A DNA stretch of 64,000 nt from the NCBI GenBank assembly GCA_937920555.1, contig CAKZTM010000004.1, positions 1-64,000 of the forward strand, in the 5' to 3' direction. The notes under the pieces are model-generated. The model was given only the letters and a program-made list of their open reading frames with translations. It was not told where the DNA came from and did no database searches. Source of the stretch: an uncultured Paracoccaceae bacterium. Its GTDB lineage: Bacteria > Pseudomonadota > Alphaproteobacteria > Rhodobacterales > Rhodobacteraceae. The position numbers and the translations under genes were made by a program. Below are positions 24,735 to 33,936 of this stretch, piece after piece (within the stretch, counting starts at the first letter, position 1; every line of letters starts with the position of its first letter).

Positions 24735-26785
24735 TCCTGATTGCCACCGGAGAGAGATCCGAAAACGCCCTCCAGCAGGCAATTGTCTTTGCAGATCAGC
24801 TGGCTGCCGACGGTCTGGCACCTGTTCTGGACGCAGCCAATCTGGCCGAGGACACACGCATGGCAACGCGGTACGCGGCCCTGCGCTACCTGGTCGATAT
24901 CGATAGAATAGAGCTGTCCCATGTGATCGTGCTAGGGACGCATGTGAATGACCCGGCGAGCCTGAACTCGATGCGGCATCTCAACCTTCTCAGCGATGCG
25001 CAAGTCGTTGGGCTGGGACATTTTGAAACACCTCAGGATCAGATTTCTGCGGCGTCTCGCCTGAGCTATATGACAGGCCGCACACCTCGGATGATATCGA
25101 TGTTGGACCTGCCGCAGATAACCGCAGGCACCAGCATCTGCCCCTGCATTGGCGTCGACATTCCCAAAGCGCCATCCCCGCATTTGCGCGGCAAGCCTGG
25201 GGTCGCGTTGGTGGTGCCGGGCCTTGAAGAGCCGAGCCTGCTAAACGGGTTGCAATACCTGACCACGGCCCGGGCGTTCAACACACTGGCCTATATGTCT
25301 GGTAAGGACAAATCTGAGTGGATGCGCATGTTCCAGCCTGGCGCTCATGTTTACGGGTTTTCGGAAATTGGCCCATCTGCGCTCAGCGCTATGAGCGACA
25401 TTGTGGTCATGTGTGGCCCCATCGGGAACAACCAAAACGCCCTTTGCCTTTTGAACAATCAAATCGCCGCGGGAGGTGCCATTGTCGATGCCAGCCCTGA
25501 TGGCGCGTTCGAGCGTGCGGGTCTGCCGGTCCACAGAGGTCCAGCCGATCTAGGCTACCTACAACCGTTTTTGACCGAAACTATTTTGCCAAATCTTGAC
25601 GGGATAAAGACTGCCGCGAAATCCTCATCCGCGGCCTCTCGCGTGTCATTGATGCAGATTTTAGAGATTGAGAGACCAAAGACCGCGCCCGCAAGGCCCA
25701 ACTCCCAAAAGTCGGTACATTTCATGCCGACAAACGGAATTGGTCTGGGCCATGCGCAACGCTGCGTGCTGATTGCAGAAGCTCTCAAGACAAAAAAGGT
25801 CCAGCCCTCGTTCTTCGCCTTTCCATCATGCCTGCCAATGATCAACAAATCTGGTTTTGCAGGCGTGCCCCTTATCCCCCAGTCCACATTGCATGAGACC
25901 GGCGGCGCCAATGATTTAGCCAACTATCCACGCTTGCGCAGCAAAATGGCACAGGGTGATGTGTTTGTGTTTGACGGCGGCTACGTATTTGACAGCGTGT
26001 TTCGCACGATCGTTGAGCGCAAGCTGTCTTCTGTGTGGATCAGGCGCGGATTGTGGCGACAAGATCAGGACAATCGCATCCCACTGGATCGGGAGAAGTA
26101 CTTTTCCCGCGTGATCGTGCCCCATGAAGCCTTTGAGAGCCTGAACCAGAATATCTCGGCCGGGGCGCATATTCGGCAAGTGGGTCCGGTTGTGCGGCAA
26201 ATCACGCCAGACGCGAAGAGCAAAGCCAAACTTCACGAAGCGCTCAAAGCGGAATTGGGCGTCGAGTTTGATCGGCTTATTGTCACCATGCTGGGGTCGG
26301 GCGTGGTCCACGACATGTCCGCAAGTGCAACCACCGTGTGCAATGCGGTGGAGACGCGGGACGATTGTCTGAACCTGCTGGTGGCATGGCCAAGCTCGAA
26401 TGTTCCGGCCGAAAGATACGCATGGACGCGCTCAAAAGTGGTCAAAACTATGGCCGCAAGCTGGCTCGCGGCACATGCGGATTTTGTGGTGACGGCCGCC
26501 GGATACAATTCTTTTCATGAGGTGCTTTACAACAAAGTGCCCGCGATCATTGTGCCGCAAACAGCGCAAATCCTAGATGATCAGGAAGCCCGCGCAGAGG
26601 CGGCTGCAGAGCTGGGGCTGGCGGCTCATGTGCCAGCGGGCAAACTCAGCCAGTTGGACCGGGAAGTGCGTCGCTTTTTGGACCAAGGCAAAGCCGATGA
26701 AATGCGCAAGGCCCTGACCGATTTTGAATTGCCAACACCCGGAAACCAGATGGCCGCCGATCTGATCATGGAGATGTGCCAATGA
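24731..26785 (+). CDS. Two-part protein with MurG-like glycosyltransferase half
   Basis: 684 residues. The second half (about 330-684) is a GT-B enzyme like MurG or UDP-glycosyltransferases: acceptor-side loop NGIGLGHAQRCVLIAEAL near 342 and donor-side segment VVTAAGYNSFHEVLYNKVPAIIVPQ near 590. The first half (1-310) has Rossmann-like strands (MILIATGERSEN, SHVIVLGTHVND, VALVVPGLEE, DIVVMCGPIG) and may be a second, degenerate GT-B unit; its motifs are not recognisable. Overlaps its neighbours at both ends by ATGA, so the four genes 23255-27192 form one operon. Confidence 0.75.
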   Translation: MILIATGERSENALQQAIVFADQLAADGLAPVLDAANLAEDTRMATRYAALRYLVDIDRIELSHVIVLGTHVNDPASLNSMRHLNLLSDAQVVGLGHFETPQDQISAASRLSYMTGRTPRMISMLDLPQITAGTSICPCIGVDIPKAPSPHLRGKPGVALVVPGLEEPSLLNGLQYLTTARAFNTLAYMSGKDKSEWMRMFQPGAHVYGFSEIGPSALSAMSDIVVMCGPIGNNQNALCLLNNQIAAGGAIVDASPDGAFERAGLPVHRGPADLGYLQPFLTETILPNLDGIKTAAKSSSAASRVSLMQILEIERPKTAPARPNSQKSVHFMPTNGIGLGHAQRCVLIAEALKTKKVQPSFFAFPSCLPMINKSGFAGVPLIPQSTLHETGGANDLANYPRLRSKMAQGDVFVFDGGYVFDSVFRTIVERKLSSVWIRRGLWRQDQDNRIPLDREKYFSRVIVPHEAFESLNQNISAGAHIRQVGPVVRQITPDAKSKAKLHEALKAELGVEFDRLIVTMLGSGVVHDMSASATTVCNAVETRDDCLNLLVAWPSSNVPAERYAWTRSKVVKTMAASWLAAHADFVVTAAGYNSFHEVLYNKVPAIIVPQTAQILDDQEARAEAAAELGLAAHVPAGKLSQLDREVRRFLDQGKADEMRKALTDFELPTPGNQMAADLIMEMCQ

Positions 26786-27192
26786 CCCAGAAGAATTGGG
26801 CCAGCGTCGTCGCCTCAATCACGCCATTAGAGCCTTACGATCTGGATGGGATGATCGATGGATTGAAACCGGCTCAGGCAAAGCCAAATGGGCTGACGTT
26901 TCCGCAAGGGATCGAGAACACCCCTTTGCCTTTGAGTTTTGAAGATGAGACGACAGTTTGCTTTGGTGCGCGGATCACCAAAGATACGCCCAACCGGCTG
27001 AAACTGGCCATGATGCTGGCCCAAATGGCCGCTGAAAAAGGGGCCAACCCGGTGATCTTGAGCCATGTGGAGTATTGCGGGCTGGAGCAATACGGTTTCC
27101 GGGTCGAACGGATTGGTGGCGCGACCGAGGCTGAGATTGCCGCTTGCGAAGCGCAAGTTTGCGACTTTTGGAATATCGTTATGGTCATCTAG
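26782..27192 (+). CDS. Small conserved-looking protein, unknown
   Basis: 136 residues from the ATG overlapping the previous stop (ATGA). No signal peptide or membrane helix. It has a mixed alpha/beta look (ETTVCFGARITKDTPNRLKLAMMLAQMAAEKGANPVILSH), with three Cys and a hydrophobic C-terminus (NIVMVI). No family recognised. The tight overlap suggests it is a partner of the MurG-like protein. Confidence 0.7.
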   Translation: MTQKNWASVVASITPLEPYDLDGMIDGLKPAQAKPNGLTFPQGIENTPLPLSFEDETTVCFGARITKDTPNRLKLAMMLAQMAAEKGANPVILSHVEYCGLEQYGFRVERIGGATEAEIAACEAQVCDFWNIVMVI

Positions 27193-27500
27193 GGGCAGTT
27201 CCCCGGATCAGGACCATTTTGGATTTGCCTCGCGGCTATAGCGGCCTCACGAAACGCCGTGCGTGTCGCAAAATCGCGCTGTCGGCCGCATCACCTTATC
27301 CACACGCGGCACCGACGCGGGAGAAGCCCGACGCGCGGCGCATCCCTGAACTTAGAAAAATCACGAATTAGCCCATAAGCCTTTGTTCTAATTAGAGCAT
27401 TCAATTCTACTCAACTAGTTGAGTGGAGCCACTCAAACCCAGCAAAAACACGAGATTTGCGGTGGAAAAACACCGGCGTTCCGTGCCACTCTGGGCGCTA
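27193..27500. other. Intergenic region with dyad
   Basis: 308 bases between the glycan operon and the membrane-protein gene. It contains a GGGG-CAGTT-CCCC mini-hairpin right after the upstream stop and a CTAG dyad (27409-27424). An in-frame extension of the next gene to 27423 would start inside the dyad and was not accepted. Confidence 0.5.
27409..27424. promoter_or_regulatory. CTAG-centred dyad, copy 5
   Basis: ACTCAACTAGTTGAGT, identical over 16 bases to the copy upstream of gshA at 4570-4585, with CT before it in both. It lies 77 bases before the chosen start of the membrane protein at 27501. Confidence 0.5.
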
Positions 27501-28874
27501 ATGAAAGCGTATCTTTTTCAACGACTAACCCTGCTTCTTGTCTGCGCCGCAGCACCGGCCGCCGGTCATGTCTCGGAGCGGGCTCTTGTCCTGCTTTTGC
27601 CCACGGAAATCTATATCAGGTCCGGCGTTATCGCAGTGGCTCTCACAGTCGCCCTGCTCTTCTTGATCCCACCGGGACTATTCAAGACCTTGTTCAAGCC
27701 GGTCGCTTTGCCAAAACTGCCAATGCCCAACCTGTCGATCGCCACCAGTCTTGCGGCGACACTGCTTTTGCTGGCAGCCATCTACGCGGGGTTTAACGGC
27801 TCCCGCGATCCATTATCCAACCCTCTGCCACTTCTGATCTGGACCATCTGGTGGATCACCCTTCCGATCTTGTCAGCTCTGTTGGGAAACATTTGGCATT
27901 TTATAAATCCATGGACCGGCCTTTACCGCATCAGCCGTCTGCGCCCGCTATTTCACCTGCCCGAGCAAGTTCAGTTCTGGCCCGCAGTTGCGACGATGCT
28001 GGCCTTTTCCATATTCACGGTCTCGGATATTGCCCCGGATGATCCAGACAGGCTGGCCGTAATCACCCTGTCTTACTGGATATTCACCTCGGCCATGACG
28101 GTCCTGTTTGGCCTGAAATGGTTGCGCACATGCGAGCCCTTTACCGTCTTTTTCAGCCAAATCGCCAGATTGAGCCCCTTGTCACAGGAACCCGCATTAA
28201 AGGCCGGCTGCCCGGGGAGCTTCTTGATCACACATCCAGCCCCCATGTCCCTGGCGGCTTTGATCATCGTGGCCCTTGCCGCAGGATCCTTTGACGGTCT
28301 GAACGAGACCTTCTGGTGGCTCGCACAGATCGGCATAAACCCACTGGAATTTCCGGGGCGCTCCGCCGTGGTCCTTCCCAATGCTGTGGGTCTTTTGCTG
28401 AGTATTGCTGCCCTTGGAATTATAACCGCCCTGTGCACGTGGCTGGGGCTCAAAATGGTCGGCGCGCAAAAAGAGTTCCGCGCCCTTTTCCCGCGCCTCA
28501 CGCTTTGCCTTCTGCCCATCGCACTGGCCTACCACATTGCACATTACCTGACCTCCTTCATGGTCGGCGTGCAATACAGCCTGAAAGCCGCCACCGACCC
28601 CATGAGCAACGGCGCAGACATCCTTGGCCTGGGACAGTTCTATGTCACCACCAGCTTTTTCAATGTCGCCACCACCGTGGAGAAAATCTGGCTCACCCAA
28701 GCCAGCGCAATCGTTATTGGTCATATTTTGGCGGTTCTGATAGCTCATGCCATCGCATTGGGTGCGTTGGGCGACCATAAACGTGCCACTCTTAGCCAAT
28801 TGCCCGTCGCCGCCTTCATGATCGCCTATACTTTCATCGGCCTTTGGATACTGGCGCAACCGACAGGGGTATAA
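27501..28874 (+). CDS. Polytopic membrane protein, unknown
   Basis: 457 residues from the ATG at 27501 (MKAYLFQRL), chosen because a signal-like hydrophobic segment follows and the upstream extension is polar. About ten to twelve hydrophobic helices. A conserved-looking region after the signal (GHVSERALVLLLPTEIYI), and polar or aromatic groups within membrane segments (NIWHFINPWTGLYR, LAYHIAHYLTSFMVG), suggest a transporter or a redox/metal-handling membrane protein. I do not recognise the family. It precedes a substrate-binding protein gene on the same strand by 65 bases and might share its promoter. Confidence 0.75.
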   Translation: MKAYLFQRLTLLLVCAAAPAAGHVSERALVLLLPTEIYIRSGVIAVALTVALLFLIPPGLFKTLFKPVALPKLPMPNLSIATSLAATLLLLAAIYAGFNGSRDPLSNPLPLLIWTIWWITLPILSALLGNIWHFINPWTGLYRISRLRPLFHLPEQVQFWPAVATMLAFSIFTVSDIAPDDPDRLAVITLSYWIFTSAMTVLFGLKWLRTCEPFTVFFSQIARLSPLSQEPALKAGCPGSFLITHPAPMSLAALIIVALAAGSFDGLNETFWWLAQIGINPLEFPGRSAVVLPNAVGLLLSIAALGIITALCTWLGLKMVGAQKEFRALFPRLTLCLLPIALAYHIAHYLTSFMVGVQYSLKAATDPMSNGADILGLGQFYVTTSFFNVATTVEKIWLTQASAIVIGHILAVLIAHAIALGALGDHKRATLSQLPVAAFMIAYTFIGLWILAQPTGV

Positions 28875-28939
28875 GCCCATAAATTTCTGGACTTTTTTCG
28901 AAAGTGGCGACAGCCTGTATATACCAACGTGGGAGCATT

Positions 28940-30235
28940 ATGATGACCAAATCGAAACCAAGCCTAATCACCCCAAACCGCCGCACGATTTTGAGCGGTT
29001 TGGCAGCTACCGGAGCGGCAAGTGCCATGCCGGGCTTTGTACCCTATGCGCAAGCTCAGTCCTCTGAGCCGATCAAGATCGGATTTCAGGTACACCGGAC
29101 CGGCATTGGCGCTGCATATGGGCGTTGGTATGATCGCACAACGCAAGCAGCCGCAGCCCTGATCAACGAGGCTGGTGGCATCAATGGCCGCCCCATCGAG
29201 ATTGTGTCCGAGGATGACGGAACAGACCCAAAACGCGGTGCCGAGGTTCTTGAAAAGTTTGCCAACCAGCACAGTTGTGACGTCTCTTTCGGGACGCTGT
29301 TTAGCCATGTTGTGATCGGCTCGGCGCCCCGTGCAGCCGAGCTGAAAATGCCCTATTTTGTTGTCTCCGAAGGGCACCATGTGGCCTCTGGGATGCTCAA
29401 CCGCTACACGCTTCAGCCCGGCATCACGGATGTGAAATCCCAAGTGCAGGCAATGGCCCCGTTTGTGGCTGAAAACTTGGGCAAAAAAGTCACCATGGTC
29501 TATCCGGATTTCGCGTTTGGTCATGACCACCGCGATTACTTCTCAGAAGCTATGGCACAGGCGGGCGGCGAAATTCTGGAACTGATCCCGATCCCGCCCA
29601 CCGAGACATCTTTCGTGAAATACTTCCCAAAAATCCCACGCGACACTGAGGTGTTGTACCATGTCATGGTGGGGCCTGCGGTGCTAACATTCGTCAAAGA
29701 ACTCGGCGAGTTCTTCGGCGGCCAAGGCCCGGAGCTTTTCGGCTTCATTGATAGCCTAGAGGCGGTTGATATGGCCTCGTCGGGTCTGGAGTTTCTGGAT
29801 GGCAGCCATTTTTGGGAGGGCAACCCGCGCTATGCGCAGGCTGACAACAGCGCCTTTGACACATTCTTCCGCGAAAAAGTCGGCGTTGATGCAAATGGCG
29901 CATCCGTGAGTGACCCCAAAGATATCTCGACCTACGCCCATATGTTTGGCTGTTGGGAGACGCTCCATGTCATCAAGGCGGGTATGGAAGCGGCTGGATA
30001 TCAGGGACCGGGTGATCGAGCCAAACTGATCGAAGCGGTTGAAGCCATGACCACTATGGACCACTCAAATGAGCACCCGCAAGGGCCCAAGATCTTCAAC
30101 GGGAAAACCCATCAGGTGTTTGGCCAACAGTATATCACCAAGGTCAATGGCGACCGGATGGACTTGGTTCACACGGCCTCCATCGAAGAGACCTTCTATG
30201 AAGACGAGGTCGACTACACGACCCAAAGTTTCTGA
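28940..30235 (+). CDS. ABC transporter substrate-binding protein (Leu/urea/amide class, Tat-exported)
   Basis: 431 residues from the ATG at 28940, with GGGAG about 8 bases upstream. A twin-arginine signal (NRRTILSGLAATGAASA) precedes a type I periplasmic binding fold starting PIKIGFQVHRTGIGAAYG, then NEAGGINGRPIEIVSEDDGTDP, the hallmark of branched-chain amino acid/urea/amide receptors. It probably serves the livHMGF genes at 32078-35338, but a strong terminator and two unrelated genes lie between. The ligand is unknown. Confidence 0.85.
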   Translation: MMTKSKPSLITPNRRTILSGLAATGAASAMPGFVPYAQAQSSEPIKIGFQVHRTGIGAAYGRWYDRTTQAAAALINEAGGINGRPIEIVSEDDGTDPKRGAEVLEKFANQHSCDVSFGTLFSHVVIGSAPRAAELKMPYFVVSEGHHVASGMLNRYTLQPGITDVKSQVQAMAPFVAENLGKKVTMVYPDFAFGHDHRDYFSEAMAQAGGEILELIPIPPTETSFVKYFPKIPRDTEVLYHVMVGPAVLTFVKELGEFFGGQGPELFGFIDSLEAVDMASSGLEFLDGSHFWEGNPRYAQADNSAFDTFFREKVGVDANGASVSDPKDISTYAHMFGCWETLHVIKAGMEAAGYQGPGDRAKLIEAVEAMTTMDHSNEHPQGPKIFNGKTHQVFGQQYITKVNGDRMDLVHTASIEETFYEDEVDYTTQSF

Positions 30236-30247
30236 TTTTTATCTATT

Positions 30248-30278
30248 GCGCGGGGCGCCCATCACAGCCGCCCCGCGC
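30248..30278. terminator. Strong stem-loop between convergent genes
   Basis: Perfect 10-base stem GCGCGGGGCG / CGCCCCGCGC with an 11-base loop, starting 13 bases after the stop of the substrate-binding protein gene and ending 17 bases before the stop of the convergent DUF2306 gene. Probably ends both transcripts. Confidence 0.65.
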
Positions 30279-30294
30279 ATGGCTTTGCCCGCGT

Positions 30295-30834
30295 TCATCG
30301 CCGTGCCATGCGTCGCAAAGGCAAGACCAGCGCGTTCCACCACACCAATACCACCAAGATGACCGCAAGCGCCGGGATGCCCCATACGGCCAGCGCAACC
30401 AATTCACTATGGCCGCTAAAAACTTGCACTAATCTGGGCATCAAAATAGCTTCGAACACCAGCCGACCCGGCATCAATGCGAACGCGCCCGCCACCACAA
30501 ACCCGCCCAAATAAATCGGGATCATAGTTTGCATGTGCAACTTCACATTGCCCAACCGGATGGCCCGAACCCCGATCACTGTCGACACGACAACATAGAC
30601 CGACAGCAAATGGATCCAACTCCACGGCCCCCATTGGTTAATCTCGTGAATAAAAAAAGAGCTGAGCGCCGTGAGCATGGCCGCACCTGCAAACACCCGT
30701 CCGCTCCAACGGTGCAAAACAGTTCCGCGCCGCGCCAACATCACAGCAGTTCCGACCAAAAAGCCCAGAACCGCAAAACCCAAATGCACCTTGATGACAA
30801 AACTCGCGTTGCTCCACCCCATCAAATCAATCAT
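30295..30834 (-). CDS. DUF2306 membrane protein
   Basis: 179 residues from the ATG at 30834, which has a strong ribosome site (AAGGAGG, 7 bases away). Four to five hydrophobic helices; VIKVHLGFAVLGFLVGTAVMLARRGTVLHRWSGRVFAGAAM with its HxxxG and HRxxGR pattern is typical of DUF2306. Function unknown, perhaps heme- or redox-linked through the conserved His. Divergent from the LytTR gene, a frequent pairing that suggests the LytTR protein may control it. Confidence 0.8.
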   Translation of the reverse strand: MIDLMGWSNASFVIKVHLGFAVLGFLVGTAVMLARRGTVLHRWSGRVFAGAAMLTALSSFFIHEINQWGPWSWIHLLSVYVVVSTVIGVRAIRLGNVKLHMQTMIPIYLGGFVVAGAFALMPGRLVFEAILMPRLVQVFSGHSELVALAVWGIPALAVILVVLVWWNALVLPLRRMARR

Positions 30835-30933
30835 ACGAAACCTCCTTGCGATTAGGTCGCCCCGACATGCTTTGTAGGGCAGACAACACATGCTAAGTTC
30901 TTGGGATTGGCAGCACTTGGATAGCGAAACTGA

Positions 30934-31740
30934 ATGAATGACGGTGAAAACTTCGCGAAACGCACGGTCTGGCTAATCACGAAGCGCGAGTTGCAGACCA
31001 CATTGGGATCACCGAGTTTCTGGATCGGGCTGATATGTGTGGTCGCAATCCTGACCGTCTCGGGCCCGTTTGACACCGCGCAGGATTTCACCGCTCTTCA
31101 ACGTTTCGCCTATTGGGGCGGCATTGCCTTTTCAACCTATATTCTGGCCATGTGCTGCATGGTGCCAGTGGTCTATCTGGCCCATGTGAAATCCTGGAAT
31201 TGGGGGAAATCTGCCCTCCTGGGCGGGCTGGCCGCAGGTCCTCCAGTCGGAATTTTGGTCTTTGTGATCAACTCACAAATTGCCGGGCTCGATGAAACCA
31301 CCATCAAGAGCTTGGTGCGTCTGATTATACTATGCACCGTGATCGCCATTGCCATTGCCTTCTTGCGCCAACTGGTGATCAACGGGCGCAAGGCAGCGCC
31401 TACGCCGGAGATCATTAGGGGGCCATCCAAGACCGATATCTTTGTGCGCCGACTTTCGCCCGAGGTAAGAGGGGATGTGCTGAGCCTGCAGGCGCAAGAT
31501 CATTATATCGAGGTGACGACAACACGCGGCAATGAGCTGATCTTGATGCGCCTCGGAGACGCCACACAGGAATTGACCGGTCTGGATGGACGCCGTGTGC
31601 ACCGCTCATGGTGGGTGGCCAAGGCCGCAATCTCAGCGCTAAGATCGGAAAAAGACCGGCTGTGGATTGACCTGAAGGACGGACGAAGCGTTCCTGTCAG
31701 CCGTGCCAATGAAAAGGCAGTCCGGCACTGGGCAAGCTGA
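30934..31740 (+). CDS. Membrane-bound LytTR transcription regulator
   Basis: 268 residues. Four hydrophobic helices fill the first 150 residues (FWIGLICVVAILTV, WGGIAFSTYILAMCCMVPVV, LLGGLAAGPPVGILVFVI, LVRLIILCTVIAIAIAFL). A LytTR DNA-binding domain covers about 165-265 (DVLSLQAQDHYIEVTTTRG, then RVHRSWWVAKAAI). The membrane part presumably senses a signal and positions the DNA-binding part. Divergent from DUF2306 with a 99-base gap that should hold its target site. Confidence 0.85.
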   Translation: MNDGENFAKRTVWLITKRELQTTLGSPSFWIGLICVVAILTVSGPFDTAQDFTALQRFAYWGGIAFSTYILAMCCMVPVVYLAHVKSWNWGKSALLGGLAAGPPVGILVFVINSQIAGLDETTIKSLVRLIILCTVIAIAIAFLRQLVINGRKAAPTPEIIRGPSKTDIFVRRLSPEVRGDVLSLQAQDHYIEVTTTRGNELILMRLGDATQELTGLDGRRVHRSWWVAKAAISALRSEKDRLWIDLKDGRSVPVSRANEKAVRHWAS

Positions 31741-32077
31741 GCCTGGCCGTTTGAGCGGACGGCCACGGGGACTTTGGGCGCCTGTTTGCTTAGCCGCAGC
31801 CATCGGCCCTTGCCAGAGACATGACCGCCTTGTTTGTGCCATTGCACCGCTGTACCCAGCCCCCAAATATCACGCAGCATAAATTCGGCCATTTTTCACA
31901 TAATCCTTTGTAATAAAATACCTTTTCAGTTCTACTCAACTAGAGGAGTAGAATCGCCAAACGCCCCCCACAAAATCCCCAAAAAGACGCGCAAAGCGCT
32001 CAATAAACCTATCTCCAAGCCTTGCCCTTTCGCCCCTCTCGTGTAGAAATTCTCCCTATTGTAAGCTGGGGGTTGAT
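31741..32077. other. Upstream region of livH
   Basis: 337 bases without a gene. Contains the CTAG dyad at 31930-31953, AT-rich DNA before it (TAATAAAATACCTTTT) that could serve as promoter, and nothing else that I can support. Confidence 0.5.
31930..31953. promoter_or_regulatory. CTAG-centred dyad, copy 6 (upstream of livH)
   Basis: 24-base dyad with perfect outer arms TTCTACTC / GAGTAGAA around AACTAGAG, 124 bases before the livH start. Outer arms are the best preserved part, as expected for protein contacts. Confidence 0.5.
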
Positions 32078-33004
32078 TTGGAGTTTGGACCGCATTTGAT
32101 GCTCGCCCTGATCGAGGGTCTTGTGCAGGCTGCGGTGCTCTCTTTGACGGCACTTGGCCTGTCCTTGGTCTTTGGCGTTATGCGGGTCGTCAACGTGGCC
32201 CATGGCGAATTCTTCATGTTGGGCGCCGTCATCGCATGGTGGGTCGCCACACTTGTGGGCACCAATCCGGCACTGGGCTTTATCGCGGCTCTCATTGCCG
32301 CCCCAATCATCGCCGGCCTGATCGCCGTCATAACCGACTGGCTTGTGCTCAAACGCATCAACTACGACCCGGAAGCCACAATCGTGGCCACGATCGGTCT
32401 TCTATATATCCTGCAACAATCGGTTTTAATGACATTTGGCCCGGACGCCCGCCCGGTGGAGGCACCGTTTAACACCCGCCTTGCGATCCCGTGGATAGAA
32501 AACACGGATGCAGGCTGGGCGCTGTATTGGCCGTGGGGATTGTCGACAACCAGCTACAAACTCTTCGTGATTGTCGCTGCAATCGCACTTTTGTCGCTGA
32601 TCTGGTACATAATGTCTCGCACCAAACTGGGCCTGATCCTGCGCGCCACTCAGCTTGATAGTGAAACGGCACTCGCCTTTGGCATCCCGGTGGAGCGCGT
32701 CTACGCGCTCGTCTTCGGTATTGGTGCCGCACTGGCCGCTGTGGCCGCCGTTTTGATCGTCCCCATCCAACAAGCCCATTATCTGATGGGGGCCGACCCG
32801 CTGCTCTTAAGCTTCATTGTCGTCATCATCGGCGGGCTGGGCAGTCTGCGCGGCACCGTCATCGCCGCCCTGATTATCGGTATGTCCGACGGTATCATTT
32901 CGGTCTTCTTCACGCCCACCCTGGCCAAAATCATGGCCACGCTGCTGGTGGCAATGGTGCTGGTGTACCGCCCACAAGGCCTGTTTGGGACCAGACGCGT
33001 ATGA
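32078..33004 (+). CDS. livH: Branched-chain amino acid-type ABC permease LivH
   Basis: 308 residues, inner-membrane permease. The start is probably TTG at 32078 behind a GGGGG stretch; the first ATG at 32099 would shorten the protein by 7. The N-terminal family pattern is clear: GLSLVFGVMRVVNVAHGEFFMLGA near residue 27, then repeated hydrophobic helices and GADPLLLSFIVVIIGGLGSLRGTVIAALI near 240. livM starts within its stop (ATGA-type overlap). Part of livHMGF; the cognate binding protein is probably the one at 28940. Confidence 0.9.
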   Translation: MEFGPHLMLALIEGLVQAAVLSLTALGLSLVFGVMRVVNVAHGEFFMLGAVIAWWVATLVGTNPALGFIAALIAAPIIAGLIAVITDWLVLKRINYDPEATIVATIGLLYILQQSVLMTFGPDARPVEAPFNTRLAIPWIENTDAGWALYWPWGLSTTSYKLFVIVAAIALLSLIWYIMSRTKLGLILRATQLDSETALAFGIPVERVYALVFGIGAALAAVAAVLIVPIQQAHYLMGADPLLLSFIVVIIGGLGSLRGTVIAALIIGMSDGIISVFFTPTLAKIMATLLVAMVLVYRPQGLFGTRRV

Positions 33005-33936
33005 ACCGGAACCTCGCCCTTCATCTGGCCGTGATTGCAGCACTTTATATCCTGCATTTGACCCTTCCTGCCTACCATCATGGACAGGTCGCCCGGATCA
33101 TGGTCTTGGCCGTGTTTGCCATGGGGTACAATATTCTGTTTGGCTATTCTGGGCTTTTGTCGCTGGGTCATGCCATGTTCTTTGCCGCCGGCATGTACGG
33201 CATGGGCCTCTCCGCGCAACATCTGGGATTTGCCACCCTACCTGCCTTTTTGATCGGCATTTTATGCGCAACCGCATTGGCTTTTGTCGTAGGGCTTTTG
33301 GCTCTGCGCACCATCGGCGTGGGCTTCATGATCGTCACGTTGATGTTCGCCCAAGCGGGATATCTGACCATCCTTTATTTCGGTGAATATACCCGCGGTG
33401 ACGAGGGCTTTGTGCTCACCAATACCGCCCGCAATTTTGGCAATTTGGACTTTTCCACAGCCGACACCCGCTACCTGGCAGCCCTGTGCCTGTTTAGCGG
33501 TGCGCTCCTGCTCAAGCTGCTGATCGTGCGCTCCAAACGCGGCCGGGTCATGGTCGCCGTGCGCGAGAACGAGGAACGGGCCCGCATGCTGGGCTATAAT
33601 ACGTGGTCTACAAAGCTCTACGCTCTCACACTTTCGGGCCTATTCTCAGGTGCGTCCGGGGCCTCTTACGCCATCTTGTTTGGATATGTGGGCGCAAGTT
33701 TCGCCGCCGTCCCTTACTCCATCTTCCCGCTCCTATGGGTGCTCGTTGGCGGGGCTGGCACGACACTTGGGCCCGTGATCGGCACCGCTTTCATGTTCTA
33801 TCTGATCGACTACGCCTCAGGGGTTACGGATGCCTATATGCTGGTGGTCGGGGTTACGCTGGTTCTTATCACTCTGTTTGTGCCCGGCGGCATATTGGGT
33901 CTGGTCAAATCAAGGTTCGCGCGATGGATACCATGA
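33001..33936 (+). CDS. livM: Branched-chain amino acid-type ABC permease LivM
   Basis: 311 residues with eight to ten helices. Family segments: AVFAMGYNILFGYSGLLSLGHAMFFAAGMYG near 37 and RGRVMVAVRENEERARMLGYNTWSTKLYALTLSGLFSGASGA near 180, the loop that contacts the ATPase (EAA-like). Ends in the start of livG. Confidence 0.9.
   Translation: MNRNLALHLAVIAALYILHLTLPAYHHGQVARIMVLAVFAMGYNILFGYSGLLSLGHAMFFAAGMYGMGLSAQHLGFATLPAFLIGILCATALAFVVGLLALRTIGVGFMIVTLMFAQAGYLTILYFGEYTRGDEGFVLTNTARNFGNLDFSTADTRYLAALCLFSGALLLKLLIVRSKRGRVMVAVRENEERARMLGYNTWSTKLYALTLSGLFSGASGASYAILFGYVGASFAAVPYSIFPLLWVLVGGAGTTLGPVIGTAFMFYLIDYASGVTDAYMLVVGVTLVLITLFVPGGILGLVKSRFARWIP

Noticed and set aside
27423-27500. Longer N-terminus for the membrane protein at 27501
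   Set aside because: It would begin within the CTAG dyad and add a polar stretch before the signal segment, without a ribosome site.
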